Shown one piece after another: positions 6,685 to 15,086 of a stretch of 64,000 nt of DNA (within the stretch, counting starts at the first letter, position 1; every line of letters starts with the position of its first letter). The stretch lies in NCBI GenBank assembly GCA_934446365.1, contig CAKSDZ010000001.1, positions 1-64,000 of the forward strand, given 5' to 3'. The position numbers were made by a program, and so were the translations under genes. The notes under the pieces were generated by a model that was given only the letters and a program-made list of their open reading frames with translations, did not search any database and was not told the origin of the DNA. The stretch is from an uncultured Eubacteriales bacterium. GTDB taxonomy: Bacteria > Bacillota > Clostridia > Oscillospirales > CAG-272.

Positions 6685-8468
6685 TTGTGAAGCTTGCTTT
6701 TCGGAACTTGATCCGCCTGCCATGGCGGACGATCCTGTATTTTGCCGTGGTATTTTTTATCGTTGTCACGATGACGGCCTCGATATTCGTATACGGCGCA
6801 TGTCTCGATGCGAAAGATGCGCTCGATGAAAACTATATTTTTGTCGCTTCTCTTGTCGGGCGGGATAAGACGTCCCTCTCTCTTTCGGATATTTCCTATT
6901 GTTTGGATGCCGATGACGTATTGGCGTTCAATGTGACGGTGTCGGAGGCGGAGGGTGTGCTGCCGGGCGGTGAGACGATGTTTCAGCTGCCGAGCACGAC
7001 CGACAGAGGAGAGCCGGTGGCGGTTTGGCAGGAGAAATTCGGCTGTCATCTCTTGGCGGTGGAAAATCTGTCGCTCACCTCTCCATTTTTCTCCGGAGAA
7101 TGCACCATACGGGAGGGCACGGGACTTACGGCGGACGGCTATTCCGGCGAGCGTGCGGAAATCGTCATTCCGTGGTGGCTTGCCGACCGGTATGGAATCG
7201 CGGTCGGAGATATGGTCGTCAGGCGCTATTATTCGCATGATTATAGCTGGAATGTTTATCTCAGGACCGAGGTCGTCGGTATTTATGAGGCTTCCGCTCA
7301 TACGGCGGAGGACACGTCATATCCCGCCTATATTTCGCTTGCGACGGCAGAATTTGACTACGGCAAGGCATTTTCCAATGTCACAACTTCTCCGTCGTCC
7401 ATCACCATCGACAGGGCGGATTTCGTCCTGAAAAACAGAGAGGCGTTTGAGGGCTTTGTCGCACAGGCAAAGGAAAACGGTTTGGATTTCAAAAAAGCGA
7501 ATCTCGTTTACAATAACAGCACCTATGACGTGCTTTCATCGGAGCTTGACAACGTCAATCGGATTGCACTGCTTGTGTGCGGCGTCGTTCTCCTCGTCGG
7601 CGTCGGTGTTCTTGTCTTCTTTACCGTCTATCTGTGCAATTCCAGAAAGCAGGAAAGAGCGCTGCTTCGGGCGCTCGGTATGGCTAAGCATAAAATCCAT
7701 GCGATGTTCACGCTTGAAATTGTGATCTTGCTCGTGATTTCCGCAGGACTTGGCTTCGGTGCGGGACGTCTCGCCGCGGACGGCGTATGCCGTTTTGTCA
7801 ACGATACGGTGCTGGCACGTGCCTCCGCCTCCGAGGAAATCCGCCGTCTTGATTCCTCGCTCGATTTTGACAGTACGATGCCGCTTGAACGGAATATGCG
7901 GATCGAAATCTCCATATCGGATACGAAGGTTTCCATGATCGATGTGGATGTCAATTACATAAAAGCGCCGAGGGAGGATGAGCTGGGGATTTCAAGGCAT
8001 ACCTATTACGCGGTCGGAGAGACGCTTACCTTTGAAAGCCCTCGGGAGCCTTTCGGCGTGGTCGGTCTCACCGACATTGGCGCGGTCAAGACGTCGATTT
8101 CATATGAGGAGGTCATGGCGCTGCCGAATTATTTTGAGGGCATTATTTATGCTTATGTCAGCAAAGATTCGCCCTATGTGCCGGACGAGGAAACGGGGAG
8201 AAGGATTCTTGTCCTGACGTCGGACGGGAAAAATTCCTTTGTGTACTTGGCAGGTCAGCGGCTTTCGGAAACGGACAGCGTCAGATCGAAATACGTGGTC
8301 GTTATAGGCACCTATGAAGACAATGAATATTGCTCCGGCGACGATGTTCTGATTCGTATGGAGGATTATCATCAAATTTTTTTGAAATTTTCCATAACGG
8401 ATGAAAGTTTTTATTTTGAACGGATTGGGACGGTTGTGAAAAAAGGAGGAGACGATGGCGATTCTTGA
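6681..8468 (+). CDS. FtsX-like ABC permease, second subunit, atypical C-terminus
   Basis: 595 residues, starting in an ATGA overlap with the first permease. An N-terminal helix (TILYFAVVFFIVVTMTASIF) follows the basic FRNLIRLPWR segment; an external domain of about 250 residues comes next, then two helices (IALLVCGVVLLVGVGVLVFF and FTLEIVILLVISAGLGFGAG) around the coupling loop NSRKQERALLRALGMAKHK. After that the family normally has a last helix near the C-terminus; here about 220 mainly hydrophilic residues follow with no obvious helix. The reading frame is intact to a stop that overlaps the ATPase start, so this looks like a real variant rather than a frameshift. Partner of the permease at 5215. 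Confidence 0.8.
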   Translation: MIVKLAFRNLIRLPWRTILYFAVVFFIVVTMTASIFVYGACLDAKDALDENYIFVASLVGRDKTSLSLSDISYCLDADDVLAFNVTVSEAEGVLPGGETMFQLPSTTDRGEPVAVWQEKFGCHLLAVENLSLTSPFFSGECTIREGTGLTADGYSGERAEIVIPWWLADRYGIAVGDMVVRRYYSHDYSWNVYLRTEVVGIYEASAHTAEDTSYPAYISLATAEFDYGKAFSNVTTSPSSITIDRADFVLKNREAFEGFVAQAKENGLDFKKANLVYNNSTYDVLSSELDNVNRIALLVCGVVLLVGVGVLVFFTVYLCNSRKQERALLRALGMAKHKIHAMFTLEIVILLVISAGLGFGAGRLAADGVCRFVNDTVLARASASEEIRRLDSSLDFDSTMPLERNMRIEISISDTKVSMIDVDVNYIKAPREDELGISRHTYYAVGETLTFESPREPFGVVGLTDIGAVKTSISYEEVMALPNYFEGIIYAYVSKDSPYVPDEETGRRILVLTSDGKNSFVYLAGQRLSETDSVRSKYVVVIGTYEDNEYCSGDDVLIRMEDYHQIFLKFSITDESFYFERIGTVVKKGGDDGDS

Positions 8469-9147
8469 GATTACAAATCTCTCATATGATTATATCACCA
8501 AGGCGGGACGGGTGCATGCCGTCAAAGAGGCGACCGCGTCGTTCGATACGGGCGTGGTCTATGCCATTGTCGGCCGCTCGGGGAGCGGCAAATCCACCCT
8601 GATGTCCCTCATGGCGGGTCTTGACGTGCCGAAAGAGGGAAAAATTCTTTATGAAGGCGTCGAGCTTGCTTCGATCGACCGCGATCGGTACCGCCGTGAG
8701 CATGTCGGCATGATTTTTCAGAGCTATTATCTTCTGCCGCAGCTCACCGCGGTGGAGAATGTGGAGCTTGCCTTGGAGCTTTCCAAATATGCGGGGAATC
8801 GGCGCGAGCGCGCCATGGAAATGCTGTCTTTGGTCGGGATTACAAAGGAGCAGTTCCGGAAAAGAAGTCCCGAATTTTCCGGCGGCGAGCAGCAGCGTAT
8901 CGCGGTAGCCCGCGCGATTGCGGCGGACCCGAGCGTCATACTTGCCGACGAGCCGACGGGCAACCTTGACAATGAAAACAGTCTGAACATCGTCGGGATC
9001 CTCGGCGATCTGGCACATCGCTTCGGCAAGTGCGTTATCATCATCACCCATGCGTCGGAGGTGGCCGAAAGAGCGGATATGACCCTGCATATGAACGACG
9101 GATATTTATCGGTGTCCGAAAGCGGAACGAGGGAAACCGGCCGCTGA
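8455..9147 (+). CDS. ABC transporter ATPase, MacB/LolD type
   Basis: 230 residues; the ATG has AAGGAGGAG upstream and overlaps the second permease by 14 bases. All nucleotide-binding motifs are present: Walker A GRSGSGKS, Q-loop MIFQSYYLLPQLTAVENV, signature FSGGEQQR, Walker B VILADEPTGNLD and the switch His in IIITHASEVAERAD. The Q-loop and ADEPTGNLD wording place it with the LolD/MacB/FtsE-like energisers of FtsX-type permeases. It completes the operon 3762 or 4745 to 9147; a terminator follows at 9334. Confidence 0.92.
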   Translation: MAILEITNLSYDYITKAGRVHAVKEATASFDTGVVYAIVGRSGSGKSTLMSLMAGLDVPKEGKILYEGVELASIDRDRYRREHVGMIFQSYYLLPQLTAVENVELALELSKYAGNRRERAMEMLSLVGITKEQFRKRSPEFSGGEQQRIAVARAIAADPSVILADEPTGNLDNENSLNIVGILGDLAHRFGKCVIIITHASEVAERADMTLHMNDGYLSVSESGTRETGR

Positions 9148-9217
9148 ATTTTAACGGCGGCTATGGGTATCATGACGAGAATGAAAGCGTAAGCTTTTAT
9201 TCATATAAAGTAGGCAA

Positions 9218-9439
9218 TCAAAAGGTAAGTACGCAGATTTGATTGGAAAGCTGCGCAGCTCTGCTATAGAAAAACTCAAATCGCATATATTTGGAAGAGT
9301 AAATATGCTGGCCATAATTATGACCGCAATGGTGACACCTCGCGAAACGAAAAAACAGAGGTGTCTTTTTTTGCTTGACATGAAGGTCAAGCCGGCGTTC
9401 GAGCTTTTTTCCGCACCACGGACATCGATTCAGCTTCAT
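9218..9439 (-). CDS. Small zinc-ribbon protein
   Basis: 73 residues; ATG preceded by TAGGAGT at 5 bases. It has two CxxC knuckles, CPWCGKKL near the start and CHHCGHNY in the middle, separated by a basic segment (KKLERRLDLHVKQKKTP), so a single structural zinc ribbon is expected. The C-terminal 30 residues are not recognisable. It converges with the ABC operon and carries that operon's terminator in its antisense strand. Role unknown; such proteins may bind nucleic acid or partner proteins. Confidence 0.6.
   Translation of the reverse strand: MKLNRCPWCGKKLERRLDLHVKQKKTPLFFRFARCHHCGHNYGQHIYSSKYMRFEFFYSRAAQLSNQICVLTF
9334..9372 (+). terminator. Intrinsic terminator of the ABC operon
   Basis: Stem GACACCT with its complement, 18-base loop, followed by seven T. 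It lies on the plus strand inside the coding region of the small zinc-ribbon gene read from the other strand. Confidence 0.65.
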
Positions 9440-9788
9440 AGGAAACTCCTATTATAATTTTTCTGCGCATATAAATAATATCATATTTTTGTTTTTAGTG
9501 CAACATTTTATTGAAAATACTCGAAATCGCAGTGGGTTTTTCATATCGGATCGCAGGACAAAAATCTACTTCGGGGGCATCGATTCCCGGAGGGCAAAAG
9601 ACAGAAGATTGGTACTGACCGCATGCTCCGTAATGACAGGTTTTGGGATGCGCAGACACGGTATTATGTGGCGGCAGGCTGCATATTCTTGGCAGCATTC
9701 AAAAAGGGTGTACCTTTTTTGAATGCTCTCGTTTTGTATTCTTTTCCGGCCGGCTTGATAGGGCAGGGTAAGAGATGTGCCGCCTATA
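9440..9788. other. Intergenic stretch, no gene seen
   Basis: Open frames on both strands lack an SD and recognisable protein features. Apart from a hairpin at 9695-9726 I see only the upstream region of the zinc-ribbon gene. Confidence 0.5.
9695..9726 (-). terminator. Possible terminator of the murB-dnaE-regulator unit
   Basis: GCATTCAAAAA pairs with TTTTTGAATGC around a short loop, 63 bases beyond the stop of the XRE regulator. The T run is inside the stem, so the call is tentative. Confidence 0.35.
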
Positions 9789-10556
9789 TCATTCGTTTGA
9801 CGGGAACCTTGCGCCGCAGACCGGACAAAATACGGTTTCGGCCGGAGAATCCTCTCCGCAGGAGGCGCATTTTTTCATGGTTTCCGAGCGTTTTTGGTCG
9901 AATTCCCGTTTCAGCTTCAAAACCGCCTCGTCGAGTACGCCGTCGATGACGGCGGCCTCGAGGATCGAATCGGATATTTTGATATATTTCATCAGCTTGG
10001 AAAGAAAATGCCAGTCGATTTCACCGCGCAGGATTTTCTCGAAAATCGAGACCTTAGAGGTGAAATTCAGAAAGGGAAGCAGCTTTTCGAGCAGGTCCTC
10101 GTCGATGGTTTCAAAGGATGCATCCTCGAGCAGTCTCCAAAAGCCGCTGTCGCTCATATAACCTATGAGAGAGGTCAGGTGAGAAAGGTCGATGCCCTGA
10201 GCGGCAAAGCCCGCGACGGCGCGGTCCAGCACGCTGGGCTTTAAGAGCGGCGCAATATTTTCAAGATCGCAAAGCTCGCATTTGCAGGACCTCATATCCT
10301 TACCGAGCGCGGCGCTTTTCAAAATTTCGGATTCTCCCTCGGTGGGGGCACCCGCGCCGATGAGCTCGTCAATGCTGATACCGAAAATTTCGGCAATCTT
10401 GACGAGCACCGAGATATCCGGGAAGCTGTCGCCTTTTTCATACCGTGAGACGGCCTGCCTTGTGATATTCAGCTTGTCGGCAAGCTCGGACTGCGTCATA
10501 TCGGCATCCCGTCTCAGCTTTGATATATTGGCGCAAAAAAGCTCCGCATCAAACAT
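9789..10556 (-). CDS. XRE-family transcriptional regulator with C-terminal zinc ribbon
   Basis: 255 residues; ATG preceded by AAAGGAGTGG. Residues 8-65 are a classic helix-turn-helix of the XRE type (LRRDADMTQSELADKL, then ITRQAVSRYEKGDSFPD). A middle region of about 140 residues is helical and not recognised; it includes the pair CKCELC near residue 92. The last 30 residues form a zinc ribbon with CASCGE and CPVCGARF. It follows dnaE by 42 bases in the same direction and is likely the last gene of the murB-whiA-dnaE unit. Target genes cannot be told from the sequence. Confidence 0.8.
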   Translation of the reverse strand: MFDAELFCANISKLRRDADMTQSELADKLNITRQAVSRYEKGDSFPDISVLVKIAEIFGISIDELIGAGAPTEGESEILKSAALGKDMRSCKCELCDLENIAPLLKPSVLDRAVAGFAAQGIDLSHLTSLIGYMSDSGFWRLLEDASFETIDEDLLEKLLPFLNFTSKVSIFEKILRGEIDWHFLSKLMKYIKISDSILEAAVIDGVLDEAVLKLKREFDQKRSETMKKCASCGEDSPAETVFCPVCGARFPSNE

Positions 10557-10598
10557 AAAACCACTCCTTTTGCCTGCGCATATATCGGGCAGACATGT

Positions 10599-13500
10599 TT
10601 ATTTCAATACGACGGAATCCTCGCCGAGCAAAAGCTTCAAGAGCCGCATCATATTGGGCAGAATCTCGACATATCGGCCGACGGCCTTGATATATTTTTT
10701 CTCCGATGCGTCGTAAAATACGACCGGCGTCGAGCCGTCGAAGATGTCGAGTAAGCTCTGTATGCGGCGGAACATCTCTCCCGTTTGGTTTTCCACTCTT
10801 AGATAAAGCGTTCTCGGCTTGTCCGAGCGCGTGGACTCAGAGAGCGTATTTTGCGCTTTCGCCGGCATATCCCGTTTGTTTTTGAGCGGCGTCACGTTGT
10901 CATCGCCGATATTGGCGAGCAGCATTTCCATGCGGGATACAAGCAGCTTCGGTGCCGCATCCTCGGTGGCGGAGATTTCTCCGAGCGCCGCCACCGGTAC
11001 GTCGGGGGCGAGGAAATAGGAGTATTTTTCCAAGATTTTCGGGAAAATCACAAGCTCTATCTCTCCGAATTTATCCTCCAAGCGGAGGAATGCCATCGAG
11101 GCGCCGTTTCTTGTCTGCTTATTCGTGCGGGAGGTAATGATGCCGGCTACGGTGACGGTTTCCTTGTCGTGATAGACCGCTTCCTCTCCTTCCTCAAAGG
11201 AAGTGAGAATATCGTTGATCGGAACCGCGCCGAGCAGCGTCGCGTGCCGCTCATATTCATCGAACGGGTGACCGGAGAAGTACATGCCCATGCTGTCCTT
11301 TTCCTGATAGAGCCTTTCCTTCGGGGGAAGATCCGGAATATCGGGATAAGTATATTCAGGCTCCGGATAGTCGTCCGGCGCGGCGTTCCCGATGGTGAAA
11401 AGGTCGAACTGCCCTTCCAGCCGGCTCCGGCTTTTTTTCATGTAAATATCGATGATTTTCTCATATTCGGAAAGCAGCGCGGCACGGGAGGTGCCCAGCG
11501 AATCGAAGGCGCCGCTTTTGATGAGGCTTTCCACCTGTCTTTTGTTCAGCTCTCTGCCGCTCATGCGGGAGACGAAATTTTCAAAGGAGGTGAATTTGCC
11601 GGTGCTGCGCTCCTCTATCACCTCCGCAAGAAAGGTGCGGCCGACGTTTTTGACGCCGAGAAGCCCGAAGCGGATCGCCTTTTTCCCCTCTGCGGAAACC
11701 ACGCTGTAAGTTTCCCGGCTTTCATTGATGTCGGGACCGAGCACCGCGATTTTCATTTTCTGCGCCTGATCCACATAAACGGCGGTCTTGGTCATGTTGC
11801 CGAGCACGGAGGTGAGCAGGGAAGCGAGATATTCGCACGGATAGTGCGCTTTGAGATATGCGGTGCGAAAGGAAATATAGGCATAAGCGGTCGCGTGGCT
11901 TTTGTTGAACGCATATTCCGCAAACGCGGACATCGTGTCGAAAATTTCGGTTGCGACCTCCTCGGAAATGCCGGCGGCGAGCGCACCGTGACAGACTTCG
12001 TTTCCGTTTTCATCTTTCTCGCCGAAGATAAAGGCGTGACGCTCCGCCTCCATTTCCTTCGCCTTTTTCTTGGACATCGCGCGGCGGATGATGTCCGCAC
12101 GTCCGTAGGAAAATCCGGCGATCTCACGGCAGATGGTCATGACCTGCTCCTGATAGAGGATGCAGCCGGAGGTTTCGTCAAGAATCTTTTTCAGCTGCGG
12201 ACAGGAATACCGGATTTTTTCCGGATGCAGCCGGTATTCGAGAAATTTCGGGATCGATTCCATCGGGCCGGGGCGGTAGATGGAGATTGCGAGGATGATA
12301 TCCTCGAGGCAGGCGGGACGCATTTGCACAAGCATTTTGCGCATGCCGCCGGACTCCAGCTGGAACACGCCGTCCGTCTTGCCGGAGGAGATCAGCTCAT
12401 AGGTTTCCTTATCGTCAAAGGGAACACTTTTCAGGTCGAACGCGGGCTCGCTGAGGCGGATCTGCTTTTCCGTATCCGACATGATGGTGAGATAACGGAG
12501 GCCGAGAAAGTCGAATTTCAAAAGTCCGAGCTTTGCCACAGTATCCATCGGGAACTGTGTCAGCGTCATTTCATCGTTTACCGCGACGGGCACATATTCA
12601 TGCACCGCGTCCTCCGTGATGACGATGCCGGCGGCATGTGCCGAGGCGTGGCGCGGCATTCCCTCGAGCGCCTTGGAGATATCGATGAGCCGGCGCACGT
12701 CCTCGCTGTTTTTATACATGTCGCCGAGCGGCCCCTCCATCGCCGCCTCAATGGTGATGTGCAGATCGTTCGGCACCGCCTTTGCGACGACGTCCACGTC
12801 GGCGTAGCTCATGCCGAGCACGCGGCCGACGTCTCGGATGACCGCCTTGGCGGCGAGCGTTCCGAAAGTGATAATGCCGCATACATGGTCGCGCCCGTAC
12901 TTTTCGGAGACGTAATCGATGACCTCGCCGCGTCTGTCATAACAGAAATCCGTGTCGAAGTCGGGCATGCTGACGCGCTCCGGATTGAGAAACCTCTCGA
13001 ACATCAGATGATATTTGATTGAATCCACATCGGTGATGCCGATGAGATATGCGACAAGGCTTCCGGCGCCGGAGCCTCTTCCGGGACCGACGGGAATCCC
13101 TTTTTTCTTGGCATGGCGGATGAAATCCGCGACGATGAGATAATATTCCGCATATCCCATCTTGATGATGACGGAAAGCTCATATTCGATGCGGGTTCGG
13201 TAGACCTCTTCGGTATTTTCCTCGGAAAAGACGATTTGTGCACTTTCTTTTTTGGCTTCAAAGCCCTCATAGGCGAGTCGTCGCAGGTAATCCTCCGGCG
13301 TCTCTCCCGTGTCGGGACGGAAGCGGGGAAGATAGACATGGGAAAAGTCGAAATCGAAGTTGCACATGTCGGCGATTTTCTGCGTATTTTCAATCGCGCC
13401 CTCATATTCTCCGAAAAGCGCTTCCATTTCCTCCGTGCTTTTCATATAGAACTCGTCCGTTTCAAAGCCGAAGGGGCGTCCGTCCGCGATTTTGTTGTTG

Positions 13501-14174
13501 GTTTGGATGCACATGAGCACCGCCTGCGTATCCGCGTCGGCGCGGCGCAGATAATGCGCGTCATTGGTGGCCACGAGCGGAATGCCGGTCTCACGAGAAA
13601 GGCGCAGAAGTTCCGCGTTCACTTCCTTTTGTGTTTCGATGCCGTGATCCTGAAGCTCGAGATAGTAGCTGTCCTCGCCGAACAGCTCCCGCATCGAAAG
13701 CGCGTGCTCTTTCGCCTTGTCGTAGTCGCCGGCGGCAAGCATACGGGGGATATAGCCCGCAAGACAGGCGGAAAGGCAGACGAGTCCCTCGCTGTGCTCC
13801 GAGAGAAGCTCGAGGTCGATTCTCGGCTTTGTGTAAAAGCCCTCCGTGAAAGCTTTCGACACCATATAAATGAGATTTTTGTATCCGACCTCGTTTTTGA
13901 CGAGCAGGATGAGATGATATCGGGTGCCGTCCGTTTCGTGGCGCTTATCGAAGCGGGAACCCGCCGCGACGTAGACCTCGCAGCCGATAATCGGCTTGAT
14001 TCCCTCCGCCTTGCAGGCGCGGTAGAAATCCACCACGCCGTACATGACGCCGTGGTCGGTAATTGCGACGGCATTTTGTCCAAGCTCGCGTGCGCGTTTG
14101 GGAATCTCCGTGATGCGGCAGGCGCCGTCAAGCAGGCTGTATTCGCTGTGCAGATGAAGATGAACAAACGCCAT
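10599..14174 (-). CDS. dnaE: DNA polymerase III alpha subunit, DnaE
   Basis: 1191 residues, normal for DnaE of Firmicutes; ATG with AAAGGAGAAA upstream. The N-terminus is a PHP domain (HLHLHSEYSLLDG, ITDHGVMYG, NDAHYLRRADA). The polymerase centre has PVGPGRGSGAGSLVAY and the catalytic carboxylates in MPDFDTDFCYDRRGEV (about residue 400). The HhH region follows, and near residue 1000 an OB-fold begins with TVTVAGIITSRTNKQTRNG. It belongs to the low-fidelity, non-PolC replicase that acts with PolC in lagging-strand synthesis in this group. It starts 2 bases after whiA ends, so it is in one operon with whiA and murB. Confidence 0.97.
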   Translation of the reverse strand: MAFVHLHLHSEYSLLDGACRITEIPKRARELGQNAVAITDHGVMYGVVDFYRACKAEGIKPIIGCEVYVAAGSRFDKRHETDGTRYHLILLVKNEVGYKNLIYMVSKAFTEGFYTKPRIDLELLSEHSEGLVCLSACLAGYIPRMLAAGDYDKAKEHALSMRELFGEDSYYLELQDHGIETQKEVNAELLRLSRETGIPLVATNDAHYLRRADADTQAVLMCIQTNNKIADGRPFGFETDEFYMKSTEEMEALFGEYEGAIENTQKIADMCNFDFDFSHVYLPRFRPDTGETPEDYLRRLAYEGFEAKKESAQIVFSEENTEEVYRTRIEYELSVIIKMGYAEYYLIVADFIRHAKKKGIPVGPGRGSGAGSLVAYLIGITDVDSIKYHLMFERFLNPERVSMPDFDTDFCYDRRGEVIDYVSEKYGRDHVCGIITFGTLAAKAVIRDVGRVLGMSYADVDVVAKAVPNDLHITIEAAMEGPLGDMYKNSEDVRRLIDISKALEGMPRHASAHAAGIVITEDAVHEYVPVAVNDEMTLTQFPMDTVAKLGLLKFDFLGLRYLTIMSDTEKQIRLSEPAFDLKSVPFDDKETYELISSGKTDGVFQLESGGMRKMLVQMRPACLEDIILAISIYRPGPMESIPKFLEYRLHPEKIRYSCPQLKKILDETSGCILYQEQVMTICREIAGFSYGRADIIRRAMSKKKAKEMEAERHAFIFGEKDENGNEVCHGALAAGISEEVATEIFDTMSAFAEYAFNKSHATAYAYISFRTAYLKAHYPCEYLASLLTSVLGNMTKTAVYVDQAQKMKIAVLGPDINESRETYSVVSAEGKKAIRFGLLGVKNVGRTFLAEVIEERSTGKFTSFENFVSRMSGRELNKRQVESLIKSGAFDSLGTSRAALLSEYEKIIDIYMKKSRSRLEGQFDLFTIGNAAPDDYPEPEYTYPDIPDLPPKERLYQEKDSMGMYFSGHPFDEYERHATLLGAVPINDILTSFEEGEEAVYHDKETVTVAGIITSRTNKQTRNGASMAFLRLEDKFGEIELVIFPKILEKYSYFLAPDVPVAALGEISATEDAAPKLLVSRMEMLLANIGDDNVTPLKNKRDMPAKAQNTLSESTRSDKPRTLYLRVENQTGEMFRRIQSLLDIFDGSTPVVFYDASEKKYIKAVGRYVEILPNMMRLLKLLLGEDSVVLK

Positions 14175-14176
14175 GA

Positions 14177-15067
14177 TTACGTTTCTCCTTTCGGATTTCC
14201 TTTGTTTTGTGCCTGATAAAACTCGTATATTCTTTGCAGTCTTTTGCTGATTTGGGATTTTGATATCGGGGGCGTTTCCAGCGCGGCAAGCTCGGAAAGC
14301 GTCATGGTGTCGTTTTCAAGCCGCAGCTTCGCGGTATGGCGCAGCTCCGGTGAAAGCTTCTCAAAATCGCCGGAGGCCATCAGTGCGCGGATTGCCTCGA
14401 TATGGAGTGCGGCGGCGCTGACGGTTTTTGAAATATTGGCAAATTCAAAATTCGCCTTTCGGTTGATTTCGTTTCGTTTTTCTTTCAGCATCTGCGCGTT
14501 GATGACCGCGAATGCCGATTTGTTCGCGCCGATATAGGAGAGAAAATATTCGATGCTGTCCGTATCCCGGTAGTATAGAATCTGCTTTCCCCGCCGCACG
14601 GAAAGCTTCGGCAGCCGGAAATGCTTCGTCAGCACGGCGGCCGCGTCGCATGCAAGGTCGGCGTCCGGCGTGGAGAGCTCGAGGCGCGCAGGCTTGTCCG
14701 GCGGATTTACAAATCCGGATGCCAAAAACGCACCGCGGAAAAATGCCGCGCCGCATTTCTCACATTTCAGAATGTCCCGAATGGTATGGGCGTTCGCCGG
14801 CGGGAAAGCCGGCTTGTCCGTCTTATCCGCAAGCGCCGTTTTATAGAGGGCGCCGGACGTATGCGTGTTCACCGAAAGACCCGTTTGCTGTGTGAACAGC
14901 CGGCCGAATACGTCGGAGACCTCCGGCACCTCCGTTTTGAATAGGAGCGCTCCGCCGTCCGGAACGGCGGCAAAAAGCATCATGCCCGCGAGCATGGCGG
15001 AAAGGCAGCAGTCCTTTTCCGGAATCTCGCGGGAAAGCGCGATTTTGGTATCACCTGAAAACGACAT
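14177..15067 (-). CDS. whiA: DNA-binding protein WhiA
   Basis: 296 residues; ATG after an AAGGAAGAT SD. It has the two-domain structure of WhiA: an N-terminal LAGLIDADG-homing-endonuclease-like fold (FFRGAFLASGFVNPPDKP, then a second copy including YYRDTDSIEYFLSYIGANKS) and a C-terminal helix-turn-helix starting near residue 225 (SPELRHTAKLRLENDTMTLS, PPISKSQISKRLQRIYEF). The invariant NR-x-N-x-E-x-A-N segment is seen as NEINRKANFEFANISKT. In Firmicutes WhiA affects cell division and chromosome segregation. Here it sits between murB and dnaE rather than with yvcJ/yvcK, as in many Clostridia. Confidence 0.95.
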   Translation of the reverse strand: MSFSGDTKIALSREIPEKDCCLSAMLAGMMLFAAVPDGGALLFKTEVPEVSDVFGRLFTQQTGLSVNTHTSGALYKTALADKTDKPAFPPANAHTIRDILKCEKCGAAFFRGAFLASGFVNPPDKPARLELSTPDADLACDAAAVLTKHFRLPKLSVRRGKQILYYRDTDSIEYFLSYIGANKSAFAVINAQMLKEKRNEINRKANFEFANISKTVSAAALHIEAIRALMASGDFEKLSPELRHTAKLRLENDTMTLSELAALETPPISKSQISKRLQRIYEFYQAQNKGNPKGET

Positions 15068-15086
15068 GGCGATCTTCCTTTGTTTT

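Noticed and set aside
9030..9242. Frame continuing past the ABC ATPase end as a frameshifted extension
   Set aside because: The ATPase already has normal length (230 residues) and the extra sequence is not a known extension.
9489..9722. 77-codon frame in the gap before the XRE regulator
   Set aside because: No SD, low-complexity basic composition, no recognisable protein.
10851..13022. 723-codon open frame on the plus strand across dnaE
   Set aside because: It is fully antisense to dnaE, has no SD and no recognisable domain; long antisense frames are expected in this GC-rich codon usage.
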